64,000 nt of DNA from Aldrovandia affinis (GCA_029706075.1 JAINUG010000110.1:1583213-1647212), one strand, 5' to 3'; counted from the first letter of the stretch, positions 22,996-33,753 are shown. Program-made: numbers and translations. The notes: generated by a model from the sequence alone, not told the origin.

Positions 22996-22997
<2 letters not shown>
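21565..22997 (+). mobile_element. Tc1/mariner transposon, DD38E type, 1433 bp, nearly complete
   Basis: The terminal inverted repeats start with the palindrome CAGTACTG followed by 'tgcaaaagttttaggcaggt'. They extend about 125-139 bp at each end (21565-21690 and 22859-22997) with several mismatches. The left end follows a TA; the right flank is TG, one change from TA. One long plus-strand transposase frame fills the centre. Microsatellite TA/TG DNA lies on both sides. Confidence 0.92.
21971..22867 (+). CDS. Tc1-family transposase, DD38E, C-terminally shortened
   Basis: A cut-and-paste DNA transposase that binds the element's terminal repeats and inserts at TA. I prefer the ATG at 21971 (caccATGg context, MARLSTATRHK) over the frame's first ATG at 21929. 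In the 298-residue product, residues 1-55 form the first helix-turn-helix. GRPRK at 57-61 is the AT-hook-like linker. Residues 65-115 are the second helix-turn-helix. The DDE domain has Asp152 in LWTDES, Asp242 in LQQDNDPKH and Glu281 in SPDLNIIESVW, so 38 residues separate the last two. Only 17 residues follow the Glu, whereas Tc1 relatives such as Sleeping Beauty have about 60. The coding sequence runs straight into the right inverted repeat, so a 3' deletion is likely. The frame is otherwise intact, which suggests recent activity of the family. Confidence 0.9.
   Translation: MARLSTATRHKVVILHQQGLSQAKQISKQTGVSRCAVQALLKKHKEMGNVEDRKHSGRPRKLNAADERHIMLTSLRNRKMSSSAISSELAETSGTQVHPSTVWRSLARSGLHGRIVAKKPYIRRGNKAKQLHYAQKHRNWGAEKWQQVLWTDESKCEIFGCSRRQFVSRRTGKRYNNECLQATVKHGGGSLQVWGCISANGVGDLVRINGVLNAEKYRQILIHHAIPSGRHLIGPKFILQQDNDPKHTANVIKNYLQRKEEQGVLEVMVWPPQSPDLNIIESVWDYMKRQKDLRQPLI

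Positions 22998-23031
<34 letters not shown>
22998..23031. repeat. (TG)n/(TA)n microsatellite between two transposon ends
   Basis: A short TG run passes into TA repeats, joining the right end of the DD38E element to the left end of another Tc1-type element. Confidence 0.9.
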
Positions 23032-23420
23032 CACTCAGTGGCCACCTTATTAGGTACACCTTTCTAGTACTGGGTAGGACCCCCCTTTGCCCCAGAACTG
23101 CCTGAATTCTTTGTGGCATGCATTCAACAAGGTGCTGGAAACATTCCTCAGAGATTCTGGTCCATGTTGACATGATAGCATCACGCAGTTGCTGCAGATT
23201 TGTCGGCAGAATATCCCGTTCCACCACATTCCAAAGTGCTCTATTGGACTGAGATCTGGTGACTGTGGAGGCCATTGGAGTACACTGAACTCATTGTCAT
23301 GTTCGTGGAACCAGCTTGAGATGACGTGTGCTTTGTGACATGGCGCATTATCCTGCTGGAATAAAAATTGTATAAATCCCAATTGCAGGAACCTATGAAA
23401 AATGAATCTCATCTGCACCA
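23032..23420 (-). pseudogene. Tc1-type transposon end with DD36E transposase remnant
   Basis: The left terminus reads 'cactcagtggccaccttatt', a well-known fish Tc1-type end. On the minus strand a frame encodes the transposase C-terminal half: FLFQQDNAPCHKAHVISSW with the second catalytic Asp, then QWPPQSPDLSPIEHF with the Glu, with 36 residues between them. A frame shift after HF joins to LRDAIMSTW and the final LGQRGVLP region. The N-terminal half, including the first Asp, is absent and no opposite inverted repeat is visible, so the copy is dead. The spacing matches the DD36E branch of Tc1-like elements. Confidence 0.8.
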
Positions 23421-23934
23421 GTGCAGATCAACATCATTTATAATATTTACCCAGTCACCATATACTCTGCTGCTTTGCATGTGGCATTTTGAGCCCTGAA
23501 CGCAGTCTGACTTTCAGCTGATCTGTCACAGCAGATTCTGGCTTCACCAGCCGCGTGACAAAGATGATACAGGGAGTTCATTACACACTCCAGCTGACTC
23601 TCCCTAGTCACAGCCCCAGAATGCAGGGTAGCATAGCTGCTACTCCAAGGAGAGGAGCCCATCTTTGGAAACAATCCAATGAGGAAGTACAAGCTGCTCA
23701 GGTTTACAAGGGTACCACCAGATTCGGGAATCAGTTGCAATGACAGCATAAGTTGTTTTTATTGAGAGTATGCTGAGGCCTGGTGAGTGGGTGGTAAATC
23801 AGCTAATCACTTGTTTAAAGATAGGTAGTCCCTGATTTAAAGGTGATTGAACACAGGTCTGAAACAAGATAAAAAATATCTATATATGAGGTTATGATGG
23901 CTTTCATCAGGGGTGTCACTTTTTGTTGGGGGTG
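23421..23934. other. unannotated stretch, repeat-like, unknown class
   Basis: A 100-codon minus frame (23447-23749) is open but matches no family I know. Its position next to transposon debris suggests mobile origin. Confidence 0.35.
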
Positions 23935-24225
23935 GGGGGAGTGATCAAAAAATGGTTGACAGAGCACAAGATCAATGTCCTGACATGGTCATCTTAGTCT
24001 CCAGACCTGAATCCAATTGAACATTTGTGGTTTGAACAAGAAAAAAAAACAGCCCACAAATGTCCGCCTAAGAATCTGAAGGAACTAGAGCAATTCTGCA
24101 TGGAGGAATGGTTGAGGATCCACCCTAAGAAGTTCCATAATCTTGTATGACACTACAGAAGGTGACTACTTGCTGTTATAATGGCCAAGGGAGGAACCAC
24201 AAAGTAATGATAGCAGGGGTGTGCA
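23935..24225 (+). pseudogene. Tc1 transposase C-terminal remnant
   Basis: Plus-strand reading gives IKKWLTEHKINVLTW, a stop, then SPDLNPIEHLWFEQ (Glu region intact), KNLKELEQFCMEEW and, after further breaks, IMAKGGTT. This is the standard order of a Tc1 transposase C-terminus. Several stops and shifts make it non-functional. A related remnant is at 56690-56900. Confidence 0.8.
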
Positions 24226-25837
24226 TATTTGTGAATCTATTTTTTTGGAAAAAATATATCATTTGTGAACTGTTTGGTTGTGGTTCGTGCCAATGCATTA
24301 TTATTAAAGAATATAATTTTCAGCATTTCGTGAGCATAAAATAAAGCTCATTACTTATATAGTTTACTTTATACGATCTCTTTTGTTCATCTTTATCAAG
24401 GGTGTGAATAAAAACTGAGTCTAATATACGTATGTCTCACAAAGTATCCTTCTGTAAAATAGTGTTTGAATATATTTTATATTTGAATATCATTCAAAAG
24501 TGTCATTCAGACATTACCATATCATATTCACTGCATGTGAATTCATTGTGTTTCCCTTGTCTATTACATGGGAAACCCAACACAAATATTTTTTCTAAAT
24601 AAAATCAGAAGTAGTGTGTTATAAATATCTTATATTAGCTATGTGGTCATTATGGTTTATGGTTTATGGTTATTATGGTTGTATGATTAGACTGTAGATT
24701 TTGTCCTCTTCCCTAGTTACTACTCTAAATGGGGTGGTGGTGATACTAAAATCAGACCTTTAGCCTCATTTAGCATCTTTTATGCCCCCATTCTGTTTTT
24801 AATAATGTTGGGTGTGCAGCATAGAATTACTGTAGCTGAAGTCTGATTGTCTTTCTGTGAGCCTGTGAGTATATTACGCTCTGAGGAATGTTCATAAACA
24901 ATGTGAAACAATATCAATTTGCAACACATTTGCCTTCAATCCACTGTTGTTCATTTAAGAGGTTAAAGGATAGATTCAGTATATGTTTGTTGAACTGAAG
25001 CAGTGAACATTGACTTCTGTATGTGGCTCGATTTAATCACGCAGCTAATGAGATTCTAATAAACTCTGCGGAAGGTTCCTCCACGCCTCCCCAACCTCTA
25101 CAATTGCTCAGGGTATTGCTGCAGTTATGTGTTCCATTTTATTGTAGTGAAAGTTTAATGTAAACATAAAAAACAGTACACGTACATATATTTATTTAAA
25201 TACCACGCATCTTACACAATCTGACCTGGGTAGAGATGGTCTCTCTCTCATTCGAGTGCAATGAACCACTCCTTACAGGTGCAATGCTGAAATCATTTGA
25301 AGTGTTAGACGGAATACAGGCTGCAGAGTGAGGTGAAATACGTAACATTCACAAAACATTTGATGGGGGAGTTCTTGCTTGCCTGTCCCATCTGTTCATA
25401 TAAGTGCATAAACAACACCTTCAAACTAGCACATAACGTCAGCGTTTGAGTTGAGAGGTGGTTCAAGTGGATGAAAATGCAAACGAATGATCACACACAA
25501 AACTTACACAGCGCCAAATGTTTTTATTGACACACTCCTCCATTGCACCGCCCAACCTATGTTGATGCAAATTGCTTTATTGCAGACCAGGAAGCTACCA
25601 AACTGGGCCCAGGTGCATTTTCACTAACGTTCTCACCAAACTAGAACCCTACATTTTTCATTACAGTAAATTCTGATAATATTGGTCAATGTATTACCTG
25701 CACATCCAAATATTCTGAGAATCTACAATGTGCCCTCTTAAATCTGGGAACACAGAGAAAATTGTATTATCCTTGGCCAGTAAATGAAAGTGTCATTCTC
25801 TGTTCTCTCTCTCTCTCCCTCTCTTCCTCTTCTCCAG
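24226..25837. other. pcdh15: non-coding stretch upstream of the first recognised pcdh15 exon
   Basis: No coding features are seen. The last 30 bases (25805-25837) are a CT-rich tract ending in CAG, which reads as a splice acceptor. This indicates that a 5' UTR exon lies further upstream. Confidence 0.6.
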
Positions 25838-25959
25838 GTGGGCTTGCAGTAGCGATTGACAGAAAATGCGACTGGGGTCATGTCTGTTCAAATGGCTGGG
25901 GATAGGGATTGGAATCCTTTCTTTAGTTGCCTACAGCTTGTCTCAAGATAACGCAGAAG
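25838..25959 (+). CDS. pcdh15: pcdh15 first coding exon: start codon and signal peptide
   Basis: Protocadherin-15 forms the lower part of the hair-cell tip link that gates mechanotransduction channels. This exon is entered by a long CT-rich acceptor (ending ttctccag) and left by a consensus donor gtaagt at 25960. The ATG is at 25866 with A at -3, and an in-frame TGA at 25857-25859 rules out an earlier start. The 94 coding bases give 31 codons plus one base (phase 1). The product starts MRLGSCLFKW, followed by a hydrophobic run (LGIGIGILSLVAYS), a typical signal peptide with probable cleavage near SLS/QDNAE. The signal peptide itself is not conserved enough to identify. Identity rests on the phase-compatible join to the DWQYE microexon and the ECKL exon. 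A second AG at 25848-25849 could be an alternative acceptor within the UTR. Confidence 0.8.
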
Positions 25960-28115
25960 GTAAGTCATCATTAACTGGTTGTGGCCCTTGATTAAGGCAA
26001 TGTAATGGCAAAGATCTCTGTCACGGGAAGTTGCCATTGTGACCACTGTAGCAAAGAGCCCAATTTAGTTAGTGATCAAAACTTTATTACTGTTAGTGAT
26101 CAAAATGCATGTAGTTTGGCAGGGGAACAGAGGTAGAGTATTCCCGGTTGCCTTAAATTAATGCAGTGGAGTGTGTAATAGCTAATGTTGTTGGGCAGGT
26201 AACAGCACCCTCCAGGATGCGTTACTTCAAGTCGGGTCCCCATTGAATTAATTAGAAAGAAATCAATTTAACACGTACAATATTGAATTTTTTTTTAATA
26301 CAGTATTAATAAAGCTGAGTAGGCATGTTTAATTACAGAAATCTAGGGAGATAACCATATTAAGATTGCTACCCTAGACCTAGGTGTTTATGGATATTTA
26401 CACTGAATCAATCAGTTTAAAGATGTCATGGATTTACGGTATTCTCTCAAGAGTTATGCTACTAATTCCAGCTGAGAGGAAACTGGCGACCTTGGTACCT
26501 TCTTATCAACCGTGGGGAAACACAGCTGACACATGTAACAGCAGCAGAATGCAATGCAAAAGCTGAACAGAATATACAAGTGAAATGCATCAGTAGAGCG
26601 TTAAATCAAGAAGGGTGATCTTCACCGGAATGCTTCGAATACAGAAAGCTTAACCCTTTTTTAAAGGTTAATGTTTTCCTCTTGACATTTGCTTTAAAGG
26701 CATATAAAAACACAAACAGTTTAATGGCATATTTATGTAAATCATGTATGAGGGGGATCACAGGTATATCACCTCTGGTGGTGGATGTGCCTTCATTGTT
26801 AATGAGTATTTCTTTAGTTCAACTTTTTTTGTTGACCAAAAAATGAGTCATACTTTATTAGTTTTGTACCATTTTAGAGGTTTTCTGTGCTGTATCATGA
26901 TTAAACTCTTGGTTACCTAATTTGTTACAATTACAATTTGTATTTTTACAAGTGGGCTGTATTACTTTGGCTGTTAGGGATGTGCTTAGATGTACTTGTA
27001 CATGTGTTTTGAGGGCATTCATGTACAGTAAACTGGCTACACTAAAGTGGCAAACTTAAAAGGGGTGGCCCTCTGGTTAAAGTATATTGTTTCTTATGAT
27101 AACAATGTGTACTTTGCCTTAGTACGCTAAGTATGGTTAGTATTAGTAAGGTTAAAAGACTGCATTGAGTCACTTCTATAAGGTTTGATCCAACAAGATT
27201 CGCTTTCAGTTGTAATGTAGCCAAGTGCTCACTCTCCAATGGTAGCATCAACTCATTGGTGATTGTTCTATTTAAGTTTGTCATTTGAAGTTATGGGGGA
27301 CATTCGACTCACTGAAGCATCTGTTACTATCAGTTAGTGAAGTCAAGGGTGCACATGTCTTTGCACCTGACCAAAGGCATAATGAAGTCAAATATTCTGA
27401 AAGTACTACTAATTTATTGATGCGCTTCCTTCCCTATATTGGAAACCTTTCTAAATGTGTCCTTTAAAAAGAAAAATAAGATATTAGTGATCCATATAAT
27501 TCCCATGTCTATATTAGCTTTAACTACTTCAGCTGAACTTAATGAGCTTCTTTCACCTTGGACAATGATATTTTTCTTCTTGATAAGAAATTCCTACTTG
27601 GTGTTGACATTTCTGGATATATTTTGTCATTAACTGCAAAAGGTAGAGGCCAACAAGTTTAAAAAGACAAAACTCTTTCTATCTGGGAATATCATGTGTT
27701 CAAATTGCAAAAATAAGGCATTGAGTAGGTGCTCATACATACATTCAGTAAGTATTCCTCTCACATCCTGGGGAAAGCAAAATAAAATGGCCAATAATGT
27801 AATCACATTAAATATAATACATTTTGTCTCCCAAAGGCAAATGGATAAGTCCACATGCCATTTATGCTCATAAAGATACATAAAGACCAGAGAAATAGTA
27901 GAACATTATTTCATTGCATCTTTGCCCTGTCTTTTATTTAAAATGACTCCCTATCATCTTTATGACAGTTTTATTGTAATCACTTGAGACACATCAAGAG
28001 ATACTTGACTAAAAAATAACAATTCTTTAGTAAGTATGAAATGTGATGAGAAGAGATATATCTTGTATTTCAGGAGAAGGCTAGAAGTCTTTCAGGTATC
28101 AGAAATACACAAGCC
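25960..28115. other. pcdh15: pcdh15 intron, left part, no feature seen
   Basis: This is the start of an intron of about 17.96 kb (25960-43922). Short frames only; no bounded repeat recognised before the SINE at 28116. Confidence 0.6.
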
Positions 28116-28440
28116 AAGTGTAGCGGCTCAGCCTGCTAAGACACTGGCTTTCCAGTATAGTTATGTGGCCCATGGTGGGGTGTCAAATCCTGACCATGCC
28201 AGTGCTGAGGGTGGCTAGCAGCCCCAAGTGGGGCCCAGTTGGCCACAGTGTCACACGTCACCAAGGGGGGTGTTTCAGTTGGCCAGGTATTCATATCATG
28301 CAATAGCAACACTTTTGGCTGCTGGTTATGTCAGTGTGTTCCCTCCCAAATTGACAGAGGATGTTGTGGTGATAGAATTGCCCTACAATTACAAATGGTA
28401 ATTCCGAATTGGCCAAGGAAAATAATAAATAGTGGAATAC
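28116..28440 (+). mobile_element. tRNA-derived SINE
   Basis: The head 'gtagcggctcagcctgctaag' resembles an A box and 'gggtgtcaaatcctg' a B box at tRNA-like spacing. Next comes a body with 'gcagccccaagtggggcc' and a tail 'ggtaattccgaattggccaa'. It is non-coding and diverged. It is a different family from the 38006/60477 group. Confidence 0.6.
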
Positions 28441-28623
28441 TTTTCCAATAAAAGTAGTTATAATATAAATACTTGAGCACAGCAGGCTTCAGAATAAATG
28501 AATTGTTTGAATATTTTTTTAAATAAAATTTGACCAATAGGTAAGCTCATTGCATCTGTTTTATAGGAATATGCCTGAAATTACATTCACACAATTTCAC
28601 TTTCTCTTTTCCGTGATTGGTCG

Positions 28624-29050
28624 CCAGGGGAGAAACAGAACAGCAGGAGGCAAGGAATGTAGTTATCGGTCTGCTGAGTTTTTATTCCTTCTCCCACAGA
28701 GAACGGGCGGGAGAGAGAGAGAGCATGTGCAGCGAAAGTAAACAAACTGAACTTCAGCTGTTCCCCTCACGAGTTCAAGCCAAAACTACTAAACCAAAAT
28801 AATATCAAAATTGCCTTTCGGCAAAACACTAAACACTCACACACAGACGTTTGCGACTTTTCGGTTGCTTTGGGTCTCACAGTTCTCTCTCTCTCTGCAT
28901 TTAGCTCCCATGTTCCAGCCACCTACTGAGAGATCAGAGCAGTTTGAAGCACACAGGTACATTCAGACAATGTCGCACAGCTGTGTGCCCTGGCTACCCT
29001 GCTATTAGGTGTGGCCATTAATTACCCTGTCCAGACCAATGACTTCCACA
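28624..29050 (-). repeat. 3' LTR of a Gmr1-like retrotransposon
   Basis: It is directly repeated, with substitutions and small indels, at 31551-31986. Shared blocks include 'gtttttattccttctcccac', 'ctttcggcaaaacactaaac', 'ggttgctttgggtct' and 'ttccagccacctactgagag'. In element orientation (minus strand) it begins TGTGGAAG. The many differences between the two LTRs indicate an old insertion. Confidence 0.85.
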
Positions 29051-29054
29051 AAAA

Positions 29055-29700
29055 GAGTTTGCCCAGGAGATAATACCAGAGGATGAGAGTCGCCCACTTA
29101 TTTCAATCATGCTGCTGCAGGCCTGTCGAGGCTGATGTAGAGGACCAGTCACTCCTACCCCCATCCAAAGTGTCGAAAAGGCAGAGAGAAATCACGGCTG
29201 ATTAACAGTGGGCCGCCACATAGAATGGAGTAGAGAAAGCCAACTTTTCCTAGGACACAAGAGACAAGGGAATCTGCCAGTATCCCTTGGTTAAATCCAG
29301 TGTTGAATAAAAGCAAGCAGTGCCCATCTGATGCAGCAGGGCATTGATAAAGGGCATACAATTTTGTGACTGCATTTAGCTTTCTATAATCCACGCGGAA
29401 TCGAACAGACCCATCAGGCTTGGGAACAAGAATGATTTAACTGCACCTTTCGCTATGTGACTCCCCTATCACTCCCCTTGTTTACCATCTTTGCTAATTC
29501 TTTCTGAACCACTTTTTCTTGTTTTTATAGCCAGCTCCAAACTACATTGCCTAGTGGCGCCTGTGTGTGGTGTTCAACTAGATTAGTTTGTCCTGGCAGG
29601 GGGGAGAACACATCAGAATACTGCTGCAACTGGGCCACCTCTGCCTGCTGCCCTGGCGTAAGAAGGGGACAGTGATGTCATCCCCACTCGCCATGGGACC
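29055..29700 (-). pseudogene. reverse transcriptase / RNase H remnant
   Basis: On the minus strand the lead-in reads LTPGQQAEVAQL and YSDVFSPLPGQTNLVEHHT, then ELAKMV. The RT core VPKPDGSVRF and VDYRKLNAVTK follows at about 29440-29350, then LDLTKGYWQIPL in a shifted frame near 29290, and FSTP. The next recognisable residues are GGPLL and DFSLPF (about 29215-29165), which belong to the RT/RNase H junction, and YYLLG near 29065. The YLDD active-site box is therefore lost in an internal deletion. These motifs are Ty3/gypsy-specific. The short frame at 29155-29394 is the longest surviving piece. Confidence 0.88.
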
Positions 29701-30109
29701 TCAAAGGGTCCCACTCAAAGGGTCCGTGCGCAATTTACACACAGGCATAGGGAGCAGTGCAAGGACCATCTCCCGGTTGAAATATTTGCAATTGTGTCCT
29801 TCCTGTCATATTGCCATCTCTGTTCCTGGGCCTGGAGCAAATGTTCTTATGCAATTTAATAGAGTGAGTGCAGCTTTGCTTGCAGGTCCAAGATGTATTA
29901 CATTTTACTGGGGCTAGAACTTTCCTCCCAAAGTTTCCGTTAATGAGTTCAAAAAGCCCCTGGGTCAGCACCCATATGATAATCCAAGGAGAAAACCCTG
30001 CGGAGACTTGGAGAACCGCTCTGACAGCAAAAACAGGTGGTCAATTGATTTATCCCAATTTCTTAAATCTGTGTGAATTAATTAATTAACAGTGGATTTA
30101 AATAGTTTA

Positions 30110-30510
30110 TTGACCGATCTACCAACCTGTCGGTTTGCGGGTGATAGAGTTGATGCTCAATAAATTGTACAGTTCACTCAGTGTTTGTGATATAAATGAT
30201 GTGCCTTGATCGGTGAGAATCTCTTTTGGATTCCCACCCAATATAAAAAAGTGGAATAGCGCCTCCACAATAGTCTTTGAAAAGATATTATGGAAGGTCT
30301 CCGCCTTAGGTTATTACATTGCATAATCCACTATGACTAATACAAAGCGATAGCCTTTGGCACTCCAATCTATTGGCTCAATGAGGTCCATGCTAATTAT
30401 TTTGAGGGGACCTCAATGGTAATGGGTGCAACAGGGCTTTGGGAATGGCCGCTGGTTTTAGTTTTTGGCACTCAGGGCACGCCGTACCCCATCGATGGAC
30501 ATCACCTTGA
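30110..30510 (-). pseudogene. retrotransposon integrase remnant
   Basis: Minus-strand reading gives the second half of the zinc-binding HHCC domain (CPECQKLKPAA), then SMDLIEPIDW with the first catalytic Asp, GYRFVLVIVDYA, and ILTDQGTSF with the second Asp. It ends PQTDRLVDRS, where the usual catalytic Glu (VER) is replaced by Asp. Stops and shifts interrupt it. It lies upstream of the reverse transcriptase in the element's own direction, opposite to ordinary gypsy elements. A GFSPW-type integrase C-terminus and a FQPGD motif continue at 30000-29760. Confidence 0.88.
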
Positions 30511-30939
30511 ATGTCTTATTCTGTCCTAAATTACCTATCTTCAGATTGCAATGAGCCACCTGGAAAACCATTTCCCAATGGCTTTTGGGAAATACACAGT
30601 AATATCTGTGTACTCTCCTCTGCCATATTTGTGTCCCAACTTACCCTATTTACAGCCGATCCTGTAATATATAATAATATAATAGGGGTGTGGTGTGAGA
30701 AACTGGCTATCAATCTTAATCACTTTGTGTAGGATGGGCTCATCTTGTGACTGCTTGAGGAAGAGAGTCAACCCCCAGATACATCTAGAGGTACAGGCTG
30801 GATGTGTTGACCTGGAATGGGGAGGGGGAAAAATTAAGGTGGGTCTGGGGAAAAGGCTGGGTTCGGGCTAAGGTGGGTCTGGGGAAATGGAAGATTGAGG
30901 TCATTCGAAGGGAGGAGGGAGGGGCCCTTCAGCCTTCCC
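30511..30939. other. gag-pol spacer of the retrotransposon, no domain recognised
   Basis: The protease and the N-terminal part of integrase would be expected here. I could not recognise an aspartic protease DTG/DSG motif, and the region has probably been deleted or scrambled. Purine-rich GGTGGGTCTGGGG-type words repeat at 30836-30890. Confidence 0.5.
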
Positions 30940-31510
30940 GATTGCTGGAGTCTTCTCCCGGCATCTTCGCTGACTACCAGGTGGTTTTCAGCTAGCTGGA
31001 TGGCTGCAGCCAGGATTGGCGACTGGTGACAATGGAGCCAATCTGAGGTCCCCTTTCGGGAGCCCCAGAATGAACTTGCTCAAGGGCCACCAGCTGCACA
31101 ATCTCATCCGGGGTGCAGATCACTGGCTGCAGCCAATGTGCGCCACCATCAGACTCTCTCCCGACAGGAGTGGTAAGAGCCATAGCATTCATTCTGTCAT
31201 TGGCTAGCTGGATGCCGTGGCTGTTCTCTTGAAGAGATCCACGGATGCCTCCGGCCCATCATCCGGTCCCATCTTCTTCACCATGATGTTGGACCGGACC
31301 GGTGTTGTTGTGGGGGTAGCCTCCTAACCTTCAGCAGCTCCAGGCGGACGGCCATGTTCGCCACTTGTGATGCTGCAATGTCATGCTGCGCCTGTTGGTG
31401 TTGTTCCCGCAAGTGGATTAGATCCTGATGTTGGGACTGCATCATGGCGAGCTGGCTAAACAGCTGGGACAGAGCCCTTCATGGCAGTCAGCGGGGCACT
31501 GTTCTGTTCC
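30940..31510 (-). pseudogene. gag (capsid) remnant, SCAN-like type
   Basis: Minus-strand reading gives a coiled-coil-like stretch (QLAMMQSQHQDLIHLREQ) and MVKKMGPDDGPEASVDLF. After a gap come DEIVQLVALEQ, the frame-shifted WLQP and IQLAENH-like pieces. The KMGPDDxPEAFLxxFE and LVxLEQF patterns are typical of gypsy capsids that share ancestry with the vertebrate SCAN domain. Several frame breaks and a deleted centre make it non-functional. Confidence 0.75.
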
Positions 31511-31550
31511 CGGATTTCAGCGCTAAGATGTAGCACGCCGTACGAAAAAA

Positions 31551-31986
31551 CCAAGGGAGTAACAGAACAACAGGACACAGGGAATGTAGTTATAAGTCTG
31601 TGGGCCAGAGTTTTTATTCCTTCTCCCACAGAGAGCGGGAGGGGGAGAGAGAGCACGTACAGCGAGCATAAACAAACAGAACCTCAGAAATCCCCTTATT
31701 GGTTCTAGCCAAAAACAATAAACCAAAATAATGAACTGAATAAAAAGCATCTTTCGGCAAAACACTAAACATTCACACGGTGAATGTTGGCGACTGTTCA
31801 GTTGCTTTGGGTCTTGCAGTTCTTTCTCTCTTGGCATTGAGCTCCCGTGTTCCAGCCACCTACTGAGAGATCTAAGCTCACAGGTACATTCAGACAATAC
31901 CTGACAGTTGTGGGCCCTGTCTGCCCTGCAAGTAGGCCTGACCATTAATTACCCTGATTCCCCTGTCCAGACCGATGCCTTCCACA
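31551..31986 (-). repeat. 5' LTR of the Gmr1-like retrotransposon
   Basis: Same orientation and content as 28624-29050. On the element's sense strand, the base run just after the LTR begins TGG (about 31553-31550), the usual start of a tRNA primer-binding site, but I could not match the tRNA. GTCAC follows at 31987; a GTCGC-like word precedes the other LTR, a possible but imperfect target duplication. Confidence 0.82.
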
Positions 31987-33720
31987 GTCACAATTTACTA
32001 TATTCTCCCAACATAATGAACTTGTTATGAGATCTGCCACATATTTTTAATTTGCTACCAGTTTTTATTAGAATATTTTATTAATCACTTTTAAGGTTTT
32101 GCATGGTCTGGCCCCATGAGAGTTGTTAAGTCACACTTTAAGTCTATTCCAAGGAACCTCAGGTCAGCATTGGAGGGTTTCTGTGTGTTCACTAGCACTC
32201 ATTTATGTTTTAAAATGGCTTTTAAAACGTGGCTAACTATCAACTAAAATTCATATAAATTGATATTTCATGCTGTAATGTGCGTAGAAAGAGTAGACTC
32301 AATCCTCAGTCTGTCATATTGCATTTAAGTGATAAAGAATATTTCTTAAGGAACAAAAACATTTGGGCATTTGTACAGAGAGAAAGAAAGGAGGGGATAT
32401 TAATTATTAACTTCTACGAAGGGTAGATAGCATGAAGGTGGTTTACAAATCACAAAATTATCTGGAAAAGATTTCAGTTTAGCCAGTTTTGCAAATCACA
32501 TTAAAACATGTTTACAGGTGGACATCCTAAGGAATTTAAGACATGTAAGCCACTTTTAACAGAAATATAGTTTTGCAAGTCTTCTCACCTCAGTATTATC
32601 TGCAGAATTCTCTGTAATGCTGGTCAACCTGATATTACAGATAAAATATAATTTCACATGAATGTATTTTTGATAGAATTAGTAACGAGTAAGATTTAAA
32701 AAATATGTTTTCACAGAAAAGGAGATAGCAATAGACTCTAGAAATGTTATGTGTTAGATAACCAGAAGAAAAATCATTACAAATTAGTTTGAGTTAATTA
32801 TTAAAACAATGAAGAGCTATATCGATACATACTACAGTAAAGACAGGGAACAGCATAACAAATTTGAGATTTTTGATAAAATCACTCCTTAGAGAACAAG
32901 CCCCATAGTGGTTAAATTGATAGGCCCCTATAAAAGGTGTTTAATGGGATGTAGAGTATATTGTAGTAATGTGCAATGTGATATAAGGGTACCCAATGAA
33001 ATGTGGATCACATTGCCACCACTGCTTGAGCACTAGATATTTTAGCATCAGAAATAATATTTGCCTAATCCATGCTAATCTATTGTCACTTCTTACATCC
33101 CCACAGTCTTATTTTCTCAAAGGAAAACAACCTCTGTTTACAGCAAAGACATGGATTTTAGCTCAACCCAGTGCTTCGTGTCGCCTACCGTGATGCTCTT
33201 AATTCGAGCGGTGTTCTCAATCCCTTTTCCTCTCCCTGTTGTTAAGTAGCTCAGCTTGCACATAATTGCCTGAGCAAGATTTTCTAGCGTTACATTATTT
33301 ATTTCCTTAGCAGACCCTTAACCTGGGTGATTCACAGTGCTACATCTGACACACTCTGTAACATAGTATTGATACATCTGGATCTTTATTCTGGCAATTA
33401 GGTATCGTACATTGCTCAAGTATAAACTGAAATGTATGCGTTCAACTGGGCGAAACTAGTTTTGCGCTTTTGAGCACTATTGTTCCACACTGTCAGTCCA
33501 GAAGTGCACAGGTAATCCGATGCAGGCACTTGTGGCCACAAAGGGTTGCACTGTGCCCCTCCTTGCTTTTTTACAGTGCAAGATGGCCTTCCTGCCCTTC
33601 ATTTAATAGCTGGGACGGCAAGACTTATTATGGAATGTTAATGTGGTCGACATGCGTCATTAATGCATATTAGGACTGTTCACTCTTAACTGCAGTTCAC
33701 TTACTCTATAACTTTGAATT
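31987..33720. other. pcdh15: pcdh15 intron, no feature seen
   Basis: AT-rich, without recognisable repeat boundaries or coding signatures. Confidence 0.5.
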
Positions 33721-33747
33721 AAAATGAGTAAAATGAGTTTATATATT

Positions 33748-33753
33748 TATGTG

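Larger units (their letters stand above)
28624..31986 (-). mobile_element. degenerate LTR retrotransposon, Ty3/gypsy-related, Gmr1-like order
   Basis: Two direct LTRs of about 430 bp enclose 2.5 kb of broken coding sequence, all readable on the minus strand. The order from the 5' LTR is gag (31510-30940), integrase (30510-30110), a linker with a PGD motif (30000-29700), reverse transcriptase (29700-29230) and RNase H scraps (29215-29055), ending at the 3' LTR. Integrase before reverse transcriptase inside a gypsy-type sequence is the hallmark of Gmr1-like elements. Every module carries stops, shifts or deletions, so the copy is inactive. It sits in the first long pcdh15 intron, antisense to the gene. 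Confidence 0.85.
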
